From positions 98,210 to 162,209 of the forward strand of contig JAKOGI010001939.1 in assembly GCA_029747015.1 (NCBI GenBank): 64,000 nucleotides of DNA, in the 5' to 3' direction. This stretch comes from Carnegiea gigantea. Lineage: Eukaryota > Streptophyta > Magnoliopsida > Caryophyllales > Cactaceae. The notes beneath the pieces are model-generated. The model worked only from the letters and a program-made list of their open reading frames with translations. It did not search any database and was not told the origin of the DNA. Shown piece by piece: positions 12,473 through 24,238 of this stretch. Numbering within the stretch: the stretch's first letter is position 1; every line of letters begins with the position of its first letter. The position numbers and the translations under genes are program-made.

Positions 12473-13680
12473 CCTAGAGGTAGGAACAACTTCTGTTCTG
12501 CTCCGCTAGCAGTTTCAGCAGTACACCAGAAATGGAACCGGCAAATGCATGTAGCCACGCCAATATCCTGACTGCATTAAGAAATTAACTGCTCTCAACA
12601 GTGTCCAATCTAAGACCCAGGTAAATAATTTAAGGGCCATGTTTAAAGATTAGCATAATGCGTATTGAACCTCCATAATAGGGGCTACATAAAATAGAGA
12701 ACAGCATGAATGATCACCCACTACAGCCTAACAAAGGTGAAAGGTCACAGTAAACAGGCAATACTGACAACAACTGCAAAGCAAGTTACCCTTACATGTG
12801 GCAAATCAACAATTTAATCCTCCAAATTGAATCACACTGTTCCATATAAGCAATGAAGCGGCAGAAAAAGGGGGAGAGATTTAATGCTTACACAAATTTT
12901 GTCCACTTGTGTATACTAACACATGTATGCTCAGAGGGGTACTACACCAAAACCGACAGAGTTGGATGACTCAACTGATAAATCCAGCCCTAATTCCTCT
13001 AGCAAAAGCTGTGGACTATTACAGGATGGACAAAAGCAAAAACCTCCATCCATTTATGGAAGCCATACAACTTCCTTATATTTTACAAGAAACACAAGGA
13101 TATCATCCAACCAACAAGGAGCCAAATTGCCCCACATCTGCATTAGTCACGTTTAAAGAGAGGACATCTTCTCTACATTAAACACCAAAAATAGACAAAA
13201 CTATGAGAATTTCCAGCATTCATCTTATGTCCAAAATATCACCAATTTGACATCAAAAAGAACATATTCTCAATTTCTCCATAATATCATCAGGATTCTG
13301 ACCGTGACAAATGTGCCCTAAATCAGATCGTTGGAAAATTACATCCTTTTCACATCTCATTTGCAACAACAACAGCAATACTGAAATCATCAAAAGGAAA
13401 ATAAACGGGGGGAAAAATGAAAATCAGGCATGAATAAACCCTCGTCAGAATTTTAAAACAATCTATATGATCAAAGCAGCAAAACCAAGCAAGCAAATTG
13501 CCGAATGAATGAACAATTTTGATTCCATAAGTTTGATTACAGAGTAAATTAGGGTAATTCGTCACTGGGTGGCAGAATTTCAAAGAACTAATTTCAACCC
13601 AAAAAAAGAGAAAGAAAAAGGAGATCAGCAAAAATGACTGAATGTTGCTGAAGAATTCGGAGAGTGTGTTAATGACATAC

Positions 13681-13770
13681 CTGATTAGAGAGAGAATTGC
13701 TGATAGTTGAACTGATTTGAGCAACAATGATACATCAATTTGATTTTACGCTGGAATGGAGGATGATGAC
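13681..13770 (-). promoter_or_regulatory. Probable non-coding first exon of the 10825-12472 gene
   Basis: On the minus strand a TC-rich leader ends TCTCTCTAATCAG and is followed by GTATGTCATT, a good donor at 13680-13679. No ATG-led frame joins it, so it would be a 5' untranslated exon with an intron of about 1.1 kb before the F-box ATG. The locus 43111-45104 has a comparable layout. The transcript start and promoter elements cannot be fixed from sequence. Confidence 0.35.
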
Positions 13771-15099
13771 GAACGGAAATGGCACCAGACCCACGCCCTA
13801 TTTTTTTCTTCTTTCATTTTTTTGGCTTAAAGACTTTTTTTTTGGGGGGGGGGGTACATGTTTAAGGACATCCCGTTGAATTTCTTCTTCGGTGTGTGTC
13901 AACTTTGACCACCCCGTCAAAAGAAAAAAGACGAAAAAAAAAATAATCCAAACTACGCTGCGGCCTCTCCTGGGTGTCCGCTGTAAAATTGCTTATTTAG
14001 TGCATTCTCATGGTGTGTTAATTTTTTAACTAATTAGTAGGAATCTATTATTGTCATAACAGTATGTTTTTGGCTCAGAATATTCTCTCTTTTTATTGCA
14101 AGGCTTATTATTTCGGCTCATCACATAAAATAGTACATAATTAAACTCCACAACTAACCATATTTATTTAGTTTAGTTTTTATGTCATGGTTTGTTATTT
14201 GGCTTTATTAATTTTGTGAAAAATAATTTACACATAATAATTTGATAACGCAACTAATTAAAGGCTCACAATTTTTTTTAAAAAAAAAACAACACAAGCG
14301 TTTGAATTAAGAACAATGCATACATGCTTGGATATAAAATTTTTTTGAAGAGGATGAGAGAATTTTGTGTGAGAGTAATGAAGATAATTGGACAATTTAT
14401 ACACAAAAATTACACAAAACAAAAATTAAAGTGGGCAGAGCCACCAATTTTCCAATTGTCATGCCCAAATCAACACAGTTTTTTCCTTTTTTTTGCACAG
14501 CAAATTCCAATCAAAAAAACCCAATCAACCCCCGAAACAACGCCGTTTCGGAGGGCAAAACGAGAAAAAAAGAGAAGATGGAGCCCCTCGCGGCCTGCAG
14601 TAGCTCGGCAAGCCGACCGCTGTGAGACAACATGCAGCCTGCGGCTCACCCCTGACCCCTCTGCGAGCCGACCATTGGAGGTGGTCTTATACTACTGACT
14701 ACCGTGATCGATATTTATACTTCTATAAGTTACATGATAAGCATTGCCATTACCTATGTACACTCAAAATATATAAATAAATTTTAATCCACTTATATGA
14801 ATAATGAGAGTTAATATTAGTTATATTAGATTGAATGTAAGTAACTTAAATCAAATCATTATTTAGTTATTTTTTTTAAGTCCCTATATATGGACTCATG
14901 GAGCCTCATTAGTTGGCGCCCTAAATCTTGAGGGAGGATGAAGTGGAAGGATCAGCCAATTTTTAAGAAAAAGAGGAGCTATAGATAAATAACTTTAGTT
15001 GAGATTATATATTAGGAATAAAAATGTTAACATAGAAATTTATCAGAAGAGTGAACACAAATTTGTATCTTGCCTAAAACAAATGATCGAATGACTAAA
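13771..15099. other. Intergenic AT-rich DNA with truncated MITE-like tail
   Basis: No gene is supported. The part 14300-14691 resembles the inside and end of the MITE at 2721-3422 in the opposite orientation (GCGGCTCACC, CGAGCCGACCATTGGAGG, CGCCGTTTCGG), but the matching left terminus is not found, so it is a truncated or diverged copy. Confidence 0.35.
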
Positions 15100-16010
15100 A
15101 ACAGCAACATAGATGATGAGCAGCTGACTGCAAGCACTCTAGTTGACGTGTTTGCAAGGCACCCAGCCCAATTCAAATGCGTTTGTAATTATACACTGAT
15201 TATTTCTCATCACGCACCCCTTCTTTTGTGGACCTTGATCTCTCTTGTTTCTACACCCAAGCTGTTCGTGTTTTCCTTCTAATCCATCCCAATGGTCGCG
15301 TCAGCCGATTCCAAGGTTGGGATCGTTGTTCCTTCATCATCGATTGTAAGAAGAAGAAGAAGAATCTCAAACATAGGATCACGTTCATGACCCTACTATT
15401 CCCTTCACCGCCAACGCAGTAATTAACAAACATCATCAATGGATTGATATGCTTCTAACGTGCACAGGATGATGAGAGATCATGCATCTCTATAGATAAT
15501 CTCTCTACTTGTGAAAACCTCCCTCTGCCACCCGAACGCGAATAACCTATGTTCAAAGGGTATGTCACTTGAGTTTCGATCCAACCAACAAGACATGCAA
15601 GCTTCTCTGTATGTATGCTAGTAGCAGTATTATAGGACATGAAGTGCTTGCCGCGAGGGGAAACGACAATACATGGAGTTTTGTCGATATATCCAATTTT
15701 TCTGAGAAAATTTTTCATAGTGATGTTGTCATGGCAGGGTCCTGCGTTAGACTTGGCATGACTTTAAATCTGATACACAAGGCATAATGGAAATATTTGA
15801 TGTTAAGCATGAGAATTTTGAGAGCATCAACTGCCTCCAAGAGGAAATGTCAAGACTTGAAGACGAAGTCTCAGCATGCCATATTGGAGACTATCTTTCT
15901 CTGGTTCTGATCCCTCGAGATTGCATCAATGTTTTGCATACAAACAAGACTTGGTGGTGGTCTTGGCAAGCCAAAGATCTTTATTTTACGAGCTTCCAAT
16001 GAATCAATTA
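15100..16010 (+). pseudogene. F-box/FBA pseudogene with many breaks (locus D)
   Basis: Scattered family landmarks run in order across changing frames: HPAQFKCVCNYTLII (F-box end), VSRFQGWDRCSFIIDCKKKK, a run of AAG codons absent from relatives, MSFDPTNKTCKLLCMYA, NDNTWSFVDISNFSEKIF, FDVKHENFESINCLQEEMS and ACHIGDYLSLVLIPRD. At least four frame changes and a lost N-terminal F-box start make it non-functional. The 3' flank near 16500 matches flanks of loci B and C. Confidence 0.75.
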
Positions 16011-17794
16011 CGCATTGTCAATTGGTTTTGGATTGAAACCTCACTTGGGCTTATATGCATGGCTTATTTGTTGAAAGCCAAATCATGCTGTGAAATTTCA
16101 ACTTACATTTCCATTATAACTTACATTTCCATAATCTAGACCTGAAGTACTTGTGTTCATTAGTAATTACTATCATGTGGATGCTATGTTTGTTGGTTCA
16201 CAAGCATTAACATAGATATTATCTTATGGGTTTGATTCAGGTCAAATAAGCTACGAATAGGATGTAAGTCAACTAATTCTGCATATGCATTATCTGTTGG
16301 TCCATTCTCTCCATAGCAAATGTACCCCTTTGTCATTCCCTATTGGTCTTGTCAGATCACATTTTCAACTATCTCAATATCCTTCGTTTAAGTAAAATCA
16401 GAACAAACAAGAGGGTAATATCATGCATCGAATTAAAAAAATCTATTGAGAGACTTCTCTTGATCAGATATTCAAATCACCTAACAGCATTTGTAGATTG
16501 ATTTTGTGATAGTGCAAAACACACTCAGGTCTTGTATCATTGTATTTCTCTGGGAAGCAATTTGAGCAAAGAGCCTTATTCTTGAAGTTCAGTCCTTGTC
16601 CTAATTGATTCATTGGAAGCTCGTAAAATGAACATCTCTAGCTTGCCTGGCTTTGCACAAGCAACCTAGATTACCTCTCTTGTTTTGGCCAATGGCCACA
16701 ATAATCCTTTCATTACTCAATACTCATTCAAAATAGAGATCGAGAAAAAATAGTTCACTCAGTTCATATACAGGTTGAACGTATATTGAGTTAGTTTGTT
16801 GACTTTGATTAGCAATTGTGCTAATTACATATTAGAATTGAACTAGTTTATCTAAGATTCTCAACTAAATGATTTTAACTTTCAAGCATGAGTGATATCA
16901 AGCTGGATCAGTGTCAAGTATCACGTAAATCACCAAACAGCAAATTACATTAGTTGGTCAAAATTTAGTTCGGTTCGAGATAAAATAAATTTCTTGCGAG
17001 CCTCACCCACTGGGCCCAGTGTTGGGGATGTTAAATCAGGGGATAAAGAGTACTACAACGCAGGCACAAGGTCCATGAACCAACATTGTATGGATTGCAC
17101 GTGCAGCCCATATCTTTGGGCCAGATGGTCACGTGGGCCTGTTATCCTTAGCCGAAATTCCAGTTTTTCTTTCTGAGCTCCGGGAGTTAACGTGTTATAC
17201 GTGGCCCACGATCCGATGAGTTTTGGAAGCCATGTGGAAACCGAGCAACTACGAAAGTAAAACGGCGGCTAGCAACACTATATATAGACTTGTAGAGGGT
17301 TGGTCATCATAGAAATTCATCAATTGAAGAGGGAAAACGGTATTCTATCGAAATTTTTTTTTTTTTTTTGAAAGGGCATAGTATAGAATTATTCTTCTGA
17401 GATCAATATTATTGATTGATGCTGTTATATCATCTCTAGTATTTGTAGCCTAGGAGTGAGACTATGCAATGGGATTTGTTGATTTGAGGTGATTATTAAA
17501 TAATCGATGATAGATTATGAGATGTATGTATTGTTTATGTTTAATTTATATGGATTATGTCATAAAATTATCGCAATATTTTTCATGTGAATTGAAGGTT
17601 GCACCTAAAATTGATTCATCCATTCTATTTGATTTCTTTTATTTCCTATTCCTTTATTTAGTTAGTTAATTTTAAATCAAAATTCTCTTTCTTTAATTAA
17701 TTTATGAGTATAAATTTATTTTAGTTGATTAATATAGTTTCGAAGGAGATGATGCCCCTATAGTTGTCGCTTATTCATGATTGATCTTATGCAT
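16011..17794. other. Intergenic; one promoter-like patch
   Basis: No gene is supported. Around 17090-17290 there are ACGTG-type motifs (CACGTGCAG, TCACGTGGGCC, ATACGTGGCCC) followed by TATATATA at 17279-17286. This looks like a promoter or old LTR, but no downstream coding sequence belongs to it. Confidence 0.3.
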
Positions 17795-19906
17795 TTTTTT
17801 TTAATCAAACAGGAAGAGGATTTTATTAATTAACATCCAAACAAGAACACAAATCGTCTAAAGTCAGATCGAAGACACAATTTGGTCCATCTTGAAGCCA
17901 AACTCGAGGACTCGAGACATAGGGCTTAAGATGTGCTAAAGCATGAGCTACTTTGTTCCCGTCCCTCCTAATAAAATTATAAGTACAAAAATCAAAGTCA
18001 CTGCTAAGTTTTAGAACATCATCAACTAAGATTCCAGCATCCGAAGCTAGCTGCTGATGCTTTTTCAACTTCGAAATCAACGAGAGGCAATCTCCTTCAA
18101 GAATCACTTGTTGCAAACCATTTTGCCGAGCCATCTGGATAGCGAACGCGCATGCTCGAGCTTCTTCCATTTCCGGGCTCAAGAAGTCTGTCCCCGGTTG
18201 TACAGCTGAGAACATGACATCTCCTTCACTATCTCTAGCCACCACGCCCCACCCCCATGTCCCCCATCCCCTAGCTTGGCTGCATCGAAGTTAAGCTTAC
18301 AAATACCGGCATCTGGGTGCCTCCAGCCAGTGTCTTCATGCTTCCCACTATCCTGCTCTCGATTCTGGGCTTGTTGATAATCATGCAAAAATCTGAGGGC
18401 CTTTCACCACACCCTAGAGTCCACTGTAGTCTCATTCTCAAACAAGAAGCGATTCCGAATCTCCCAGACACTCCAAGCCACCGTAATAAATTCCACCCAT
18501 TGCCCCTCCTCCACACATCTTTTGCATAGAAGAACATATTCCAAACTGTGTTAAAGGAGCACGTTTTAGCCAATGTCAAGAAAGGCGTTCCTTCCCAAAC
18601 TGAAAGAGCTAATGGGCACCCAAAGAGAGCATGAATATCAGAATCCTCAGCCGCACCACAGACACCACATCTCATGGAGAAACTTGGAATCCGGCGTGCT
18701 ACCTTGCCGCGGTGGGATGGGCACACGCACAACAGCGCCATGTAAACAATTTGATCCTCGGAGGCGCGTCAAGCCCCCAAATTGCCTTCCACCCACCTTG
18801 AGCACTGTCGACACTACATCGAGCTTCTCCAGTCCTCTCCAGTCCTCTTTCGCATATGGATAAAATGGTAGGCACTACGGACTGTAATCTCCTCGCATGA
18901 AGAGTAGTGCCAAACTACCCTGTCCAGGGGCAAATGGATGCTCAACGGAATACGCTTGATAATATCAGCATCGACCGAAACAAAAATGACATTCACCATG
19001 TCCTCCCCCCACGTTCTTTGTTTCGGGTCAATAAGGTTCCCAACCCATAACAGAGAGAATTGCGGGTTATGAGGCGTGACAATCTTGAACGTACTCAGCC
19101 TGGGGATCCACTTGGCTTCCCACATATTCAAAGCAAATCCATCCCCCACTCTCCATCTAGACCCTTCCTCCACTATCCATCGAACACCCCATAAACTACG
19201 CCATGTAAAGCTCGGCCTGTGCCCCAGCGGGGCCTCCATCAAACCACATCGTGGAAATACACGGCTTGTAAGACCTGGTATACGAGAGAGTTCGTATTGA
19301 ACATTAAACGCCATAGTTGTTGAGCCAGTAATGCACAGTTAAACGCTTCCAAATCACGAAAACCCAATCCTCCATCATATTTACTCGGACAAAGTCGATC
19401 TCTTCCAACAAGATGAATTTTCCTAGCATCAGTTGAGTGTCCCCACCAAAATCTATTGATCAAGGCTTGGCTGTCGTTACATAGCTCACTCGGGAACCTA
19501 AAGATACTCATAGCGCACGTCGGGATGGCTTGTGCTACAGCTTTAATGAGCACCTCCCGATTGGCCGAAGAGAGGTAACGATGCATCCAACCATGGAGCC
19601 TTTTACAGACTCGGTCTTTGATGCTAAGAAAAGACTTCTTCTTGGAACGGCCCACATAAGTCGGAAGGGCCAAGTATTTATCGTGAGCTAGCACCTCCCG
19701 AATATCAAGCTTGATCAAAATTCAAAATACTGTTGCGTTGGTCTTGGGGGATACCCTTGCTAAATACGACCTGCGACTTATTGAAGTTAATGTGCTGACC
19801 CGAAGCAATTTCGTATCGAGACAAAATATGTTTCACCTCATCTGCCTGGGTCTCGTCGGCTCTGCAAAAAAATCGTCTGCAAGTATCACTATCACTGGAC
19901 CAAGTA
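17795..19906 (-). mobile_element. 5'-truncated LINE (non-LTR retrotransposon)
   Basis: Read on the minus strand, the element starts abruptly at the reverse-transcriptase catalytic region (remnant of the FADD box, then SRYEIASGQHINFNKSQVVF). It continues through the RT thumb (GRSKKKSFLSIKDRVCKRL, FWWGHSTDARKIHLVGRD), a zf-RVT zinc-binding block (CGVCGAAEDSDIHALFGCP, near 18660) and an RNase-H-like RVT_3 domain (EARACAFAIQMARQNGLQQV, near 18100). The end is TAATAAAATCC, then a short poly(A) tail (poly-T at 17796-17804 on plus). Frame changes near 19250, 18780 and 18250 disable it. ORF1, endonuclease and the first half of RT are missing, as expected of 5' truncation on integration. I saw no clear target duplication. 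Confidence 0.85.
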
Positions 19907-20499
19907 TTTTTTTGATACTGTGTACAGAAAACGTGAGCAACCCCCAGATATAACATATCCTAACTTTGTCAAAACTGTTCTCTTGCAGCATATTGGGCCG
20001 TTACATAAGCTAGTAATTTATATCCCACCTTTAGACCATCCAAGGATCAATGAAATCGATCTGCCAATTCGTGTTGCTTTAATGAATGGCCTTCGAGATT
20101 TGACTCTGATCAAATATTGTTATCTCCGGCCTTATTCAGCTTCTTTGCTCTTTTTCTCCTGTGCAAAGCAGCTGAGAAATTTGAAGCTGAAAAATTGCAA
20201 ACTTGTCCTTCCACCTGAATCAGGAGGTCTTCCTAGTCTCGAAACCCTGTATCTAGGTTCACTTTGTGACAATACGGAAATCTTGTCCGCTTTCCACCTG
20301 AATCAGTGAAGTGATGGGCACAAAGGCTGAAATGAAAATGATTGAGATTCTACTTGGCCACTCCCCTGTACGTCAAGTCATGGCTATCCAATTTGACTAT
20401 GAAGATGATATGCTTGAGCACTCAAAAGAGTTAAGTCGATTTTATTGTGCGTCCCCAACTGTACAGATTTTGTATATGCACATAAGATTGTTAAGTTGA
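19907..20499 (+). pseudogene. FBD/LRR F-box pseudogene, internally deleted (locus b)
   Basis: It begins exactly where the LINE stops, at YRKREQPPDITYPNFVKTVL, equivalent to about residue 60 of the 10825-12472 protein, so the F-box itself is gone. It continues with LLQHIGPLHKLVIYIPPLD and IRVALMNGLRDLTLIKY, stops at about 20309, then jumps to the FBD end (GTKAEMKMIEILLGHSP, ELSRFYCASPTVQILYM). The middle LRRs and both introns are absent at this jump. It is a fragment in the opposite orientation to locus a. Confidence 0.75.
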
Positions 20500-20749
20500 A
20501 GGATAAGAAATCCCTTGAATCCCATTTTCGCGCCTACGAAGATAGGAAACATGAATTTTTTTTAATTTATTCTGGACAGTTCTTTTTAAAAATTACCTGG
20601 AACTGATTTTTAAGGAATTGCATGACCAGTACAATTAAGAGTTTGATCATTGAATGATAGGATGTAAGTGCTTCCAATCACAGGAGAGCGCAATAAATGG
20701 ATTTAATTGATCCATGTATCCCATTTTGCTGCTGGTATATCTGATTGCA

Positions 20750-21360
20750 ACTTTGGATTTTTGTCATGACGGGATCCTACATTGCGCTTGCTGTGACTTT
20801 GATCTAAATCACGAAGCATAATAGCGTTTAAGGTTGATAATGAGAATTTTGAGTGTACATCTTGACTCTTGACAACCCACCACAGGAAATGCCAGAAGGT
20901 CGAATCTCAAAATATATGCTATGCTGCATGCCAGGAGGGTGTGTGTTGGTTGTTGTGATTTCATACAATGCCGAAAAGGCAATGGAAGGCTGCTGTGGAC
21001 CCAAGAGGCTATTGATTGTGCGTTCCACAACTTTGTACGAGGGATTAGAAGCAGTCATTTTGGTTTAGTTTCTTTAGTGAGAAACTCAAATTTGGATCCA
21101 GTTATTATTGACTGCCATGATCTAACATCAGGTAAATGCCGATGAAACAAGTGTATTTCGCTCAACTGCCTTACTGGGGTACCCTTAGAAACAGTAGCAA
21201 ATATCCAGGCCCCAACAAGTTGATCAACACGAATCGGTAAATAGTTGTCGGGGTTTTTAAGCCCTGAATTTCCAGAGCTATGCAGCTCCCTGTATGGATT
21301 TCAGCCTTCAGTAATGATTGAGAATATCATACCCGTAAGGGACATATATTAAGGGAAGAC
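20750..21360 (+). pseudogene. FBA F-box C-terminal fragment (locus E)
   Basis: Family landmarks in shifting frames: FCHDGILHCACC near 20760, a decayed middle, then RLLWTQEAIDCAFHNF, SSHFGLVSLVRNSNLD, PVIIDCHDLTSGKC and finally an IENIIP-like end near 21330. There is no F-box upstream. It faces locus F on the other strand. Confidence 0.65.
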
Positions 21361-21579
21361 CCAATTTTTTTTAAGGATATCGATCATTTTAACTTTTGTT
21401 TCTATGCATGATCAACTTTCATGGCTAGTAGAATTAACAGATGCTAGAGGTAATTATGCTCACCAGCTAGTTTGCCGTCCTTGTTTTTGTTATATAAGCT
21501 TATGAGCATGATTGCAGATTACTCTATTCATGATAGCCTCATTGCTGCTGTGCTATGCTTCAACTCATAGATCATAGCA

Positions 21580-22394
21580 GTCAATAATAACGGTGTTTGA
21601 ATTTAAGTGGCGCACCGAAAACAATAATGCGGAATCACAATCTAGCAAATGTTTCTAGGCAATCAGGAAACGAGCACTTAACTACTCTTTAGTACTCCCA
21701 TGACGGCCTATCTTTGTCCTTTCCCTTTGTGCCATCTCGACATGATAACATGAGACTTTGGCAACAAATGCTACATGCCCACCAGGTTGGATTGCTTCGA
21801 TTGATCTGATCATTGAAACGTCCTCATATGGGAAGACTATCATCTTAAACATCTTGTGTTCAACATTGAACGTAACTATACGTTTTATTGCAGGCTCTTG
21901 AACATAATCTGGAACCCACTATAGATGACCCCATCATCATAAAAAGCATTCTCCAGCCACAGCCTGTGGCGGATTTTAAAAGAGCTTACTAAATCAGCAT
22001 ACACATTGTCTATTGCCCTTCATTTATTGTCCTCACTACCAATGATAAAAACAGGGCAATTTTCACTAAGCTGACAGTAATCGAACCATTGAGGGAGCAT
22101 AAGCACCAGGTGTTCGTTGTTTATAGGATCATTACCTAATTAAAACACATCCTACTAAGGTATTATTCGGGCATAGTAGAAAGACAAAGGCTTTAGTATA
22201 AAAAGAGATGACTGAGCAAGTACTGGAATTGGGAATTTGGGATGAAGGTGATACAAGCAAATCAATCCATTAATGATGTTTGTGATTGAGTTGTACGGAC
22301 ATGGAAGAGGTAGCTCACGAACATTTCCCAACTCTGTGTCTCTGTTCATTTTCCACTCTATGATGAAGAGATGATCGATTGAACAAACACACAA
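21580..22394 (-). pseudogene. FBA F-box pseudogene, degenerate (locus F)
   Basis: On the minus strand it reads NSITNIINGLICLYHLHP from about 22295, then NDPINNEHLVLMLPQWFDYC and LSENCPVFIIGSEDNK, RAIDNVYADL, FYDDGVIYSGFQ, and ends near a DCYDL remnant at 21600. Stops interrupt at several points (for example after SEDNK, where relatives have a Trp). The sequence is more diverged from loci A, B and G than they are from each other. Confidence 0.6.
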
Positions 22395-22568
22395 TCACGA
22401 CACAAAATCCAAATAAGATAATGTAAGATGGACAAGAAACCTCAATTTTTTTGGGGTTTAAACAAGTGAACATAAGAGCTACTTGAAAGCCTTTGCAATC
22501 ATTCCCTTGATTCCCCAGGCTTACCAAAAATTAAGAACTTAAACAGGAGAATTTGGGTGCATGCATCA

Positions 22569-23363
22569 TCATAAACCTAACATGGGTATTTTCTCAATCT
22601 TCAAGCTCTTCAGAGGCATGATGTTTTCGACAAACACTGAAGCCCCAAATCCACCTATAGGGGTTAAATAACAATCAAAATATGGACTTAAAAATCCTTG
22701 AGCGTCACTCACTTTTAGCACCATGTGTTTCCTGGCTGTTAGATCATAGCAATCAATAATAGCCAAATATGACTTTTTGCACATATCACCGAAGAAACTA
22801 GACCAAAATCACTGCATCTGATAGTTCCTTTTACATGGTTATGAAATGGACAAGTGATAACCTCTTTGGTCCACAGCAACCTTTCATTGTCTTTTCTATC
22901 CATCAATCTCCACAAATGATCGAAATTTCATAACTGTCCCTGCAAATGTGGAATGCAAACTATAGAAAGATGTCCTCCAATTTGACATGCCAAGGCATCA
23001 CCCACTGGTATTACCTCTTCCGGGTAGTTGATATAACCAAGCTTCTCACTGCTAATATTGAAGGGGATCAAGCATTTTATGTTAGCTTGACCGTTAAACG
23101 AAGTCCAATGTAGGACACCGTCATAACAAAACCCAGTATCAGCAGTAGCAATACTAACGGGAAAATTGGGTATGTCAACAGACCTCCATGCATTGTCTAT
23201 TCCCCCTATGCTGCACACTTGACATTCCATCCAATCAATAGGATATTTGTCATGCCAGTACGTATGCATGAGCTTATATGCCTTGTTAATTGGATCAAAA
23301 CCCAAGCGGCATCTCCTCCTAATGCGGGTTCTCGTTGGTGGGGGAGGGGCAGGGAGAGGGAGG
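22569..23363 (-). pseudogene. FBA F-box gene, C-terminal half, split by retrotransposon (locus G, part 2)
   Basis: Directly left of the LTR element the minus strand carries CRLGFDPINKAYKLMHTYW, DNAWRSVDIPNFPVSIATAD, GFCYDGVLHWTSFN, YINYPEEVIPVGDALACQIG and GHLSIVCIPHLQGQ. It then degrades between 22930 and 22790 and recovers as IIDCYDLTARKHMVLKVSDA and KSLKIEKIPMLGL, ending at 22569. The N-terminal half is at 32007-32401. Removing the element and one GGAGG copy restores the frame across the junction, so the insertion hit an F-box coding exon. The additional C-terminal frame damage is separate. Confidence 0.85.
23359..23363. repeat. Target-site duplication GGAGG, left copy
   Basis: GGAGG immediately precedes the TGTAG start of the left LTR and is repeated at 32007-32011 immediately after the right LTR. 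Confidence 0.9.
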
Positions 23364-24179
23364 TGTAGAAGGCAAAAATTCTATGACGAATCAGATGATG
23401 TCACATGTAAAAAATGGACCAATCATAAAGTGCCACGTGTCACGTTGACTTTGGTGGACCCGCTTGGTTAAAATTAAGTGCAGCCAATCAAAAGCCGCCA
23501 CGTGTCATCGATGATGCAGAAATTAGTAATTATTATCTTTATTTAAAAATAAGAAAATAATTACTGGGCCTAGGCCCAAAACCCGGCTCTAACCCTAACC
23601 GGCAGAGCTTATAAATAGGGATCCTCCCCCCTCATTTTAAAGGGGAGCTCAACATTCAACATCTACAGGCTCCAGAGCTCAGACTGCAGACAACATCCAG
23701 CTATCAAGCAACAAGGATCAAAGTCAGCTAGCTCAACATCTTCTGCAACCTCAAATTGAAGTCTACTTCAGAGTTCTTCATCCAGTTTATCGATCGAGAT
23801 CAAGCAACCTCGCCCTCGCATCGATTAATCTATCCAACAACATTCAACATTCAGCATTGGCAGAATTCAGAGCTCAGACAGCAAGGAGCATCCAGCTACC
23901 AAGCGAGAAGGATCAAGACTTGCAGAGCTTCAGAAACCACAATCAGCCACTTGCAGATCAAAATCAAGAACAACCTTCAGAGTTCTTCAGCTGATTTGCA
24001 TCAACCGACATCAAGCATTAAGCTCTCGGAATACTCAAGTCATTAGGAGATCGAATCAGAGGATCATTTTTATTATATTAAATTCAGAGATTGTACCCAT
24101 ATACAAAATCAATACAAAAATTCAATTTGTTACAGAATTTCTTGTCTAATTTATTTTAGGCGCGAAATTTGCGTTTACA
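23364..24179 (+). repeat. Left LTR of the gag-only element
   Basis: 816 bases, TG...CA. It holds a promoter: two CCACGTGTCA G-box/ABRE-like motifs (23433-23442 and 23498-23507), a telo-box-like AACCCTAA at 23591-23598 and TATAAATA at 23610-23617. The transcribed part contains an internal imperfect duplication: the stretch from CAACATTCAACAT near 23651 recurs near 23838, both followed by CATCCAGCTA and AAGGATCAA. Confidence 0.9.
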
Positions 24180-24181
24180 AA

Positions 24182-24199
24182 TTTGGCACGCCCGGTGGG
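24182..24199 (+). other. Primer-binding site (tRNA species not assigned)
   Basis: TTGGCACGCCCGGTGGGA begins two bases after the LTR, the position and form of plant gypsy primer-binding sites. I do not assign the priming tRNA. Confidence 0.6.
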
Positions 24200-24238
24200 A
24201 CCTCTCTGCCTCTCATCTCTTTCTCCAAAATACAACAT

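Noticed and set aside
16892..17176. A 94-aa plus-strand ORF
   Set aside because: No recognisable motif; the region looks like promoter or LTR sequence.
17780..17820. A target-site duplication for the LINE
   Set aside because: The bases left of the poly-T run do not match those right of 19906; the short TTGAT resemblance is not convincing.
23590..23600. A telomere-repeat tract
   Set aside because: TAACCCTAACC is only one and a half units and occurs in both LTRs just upstream of the TATA box, so it is a promoter motif.
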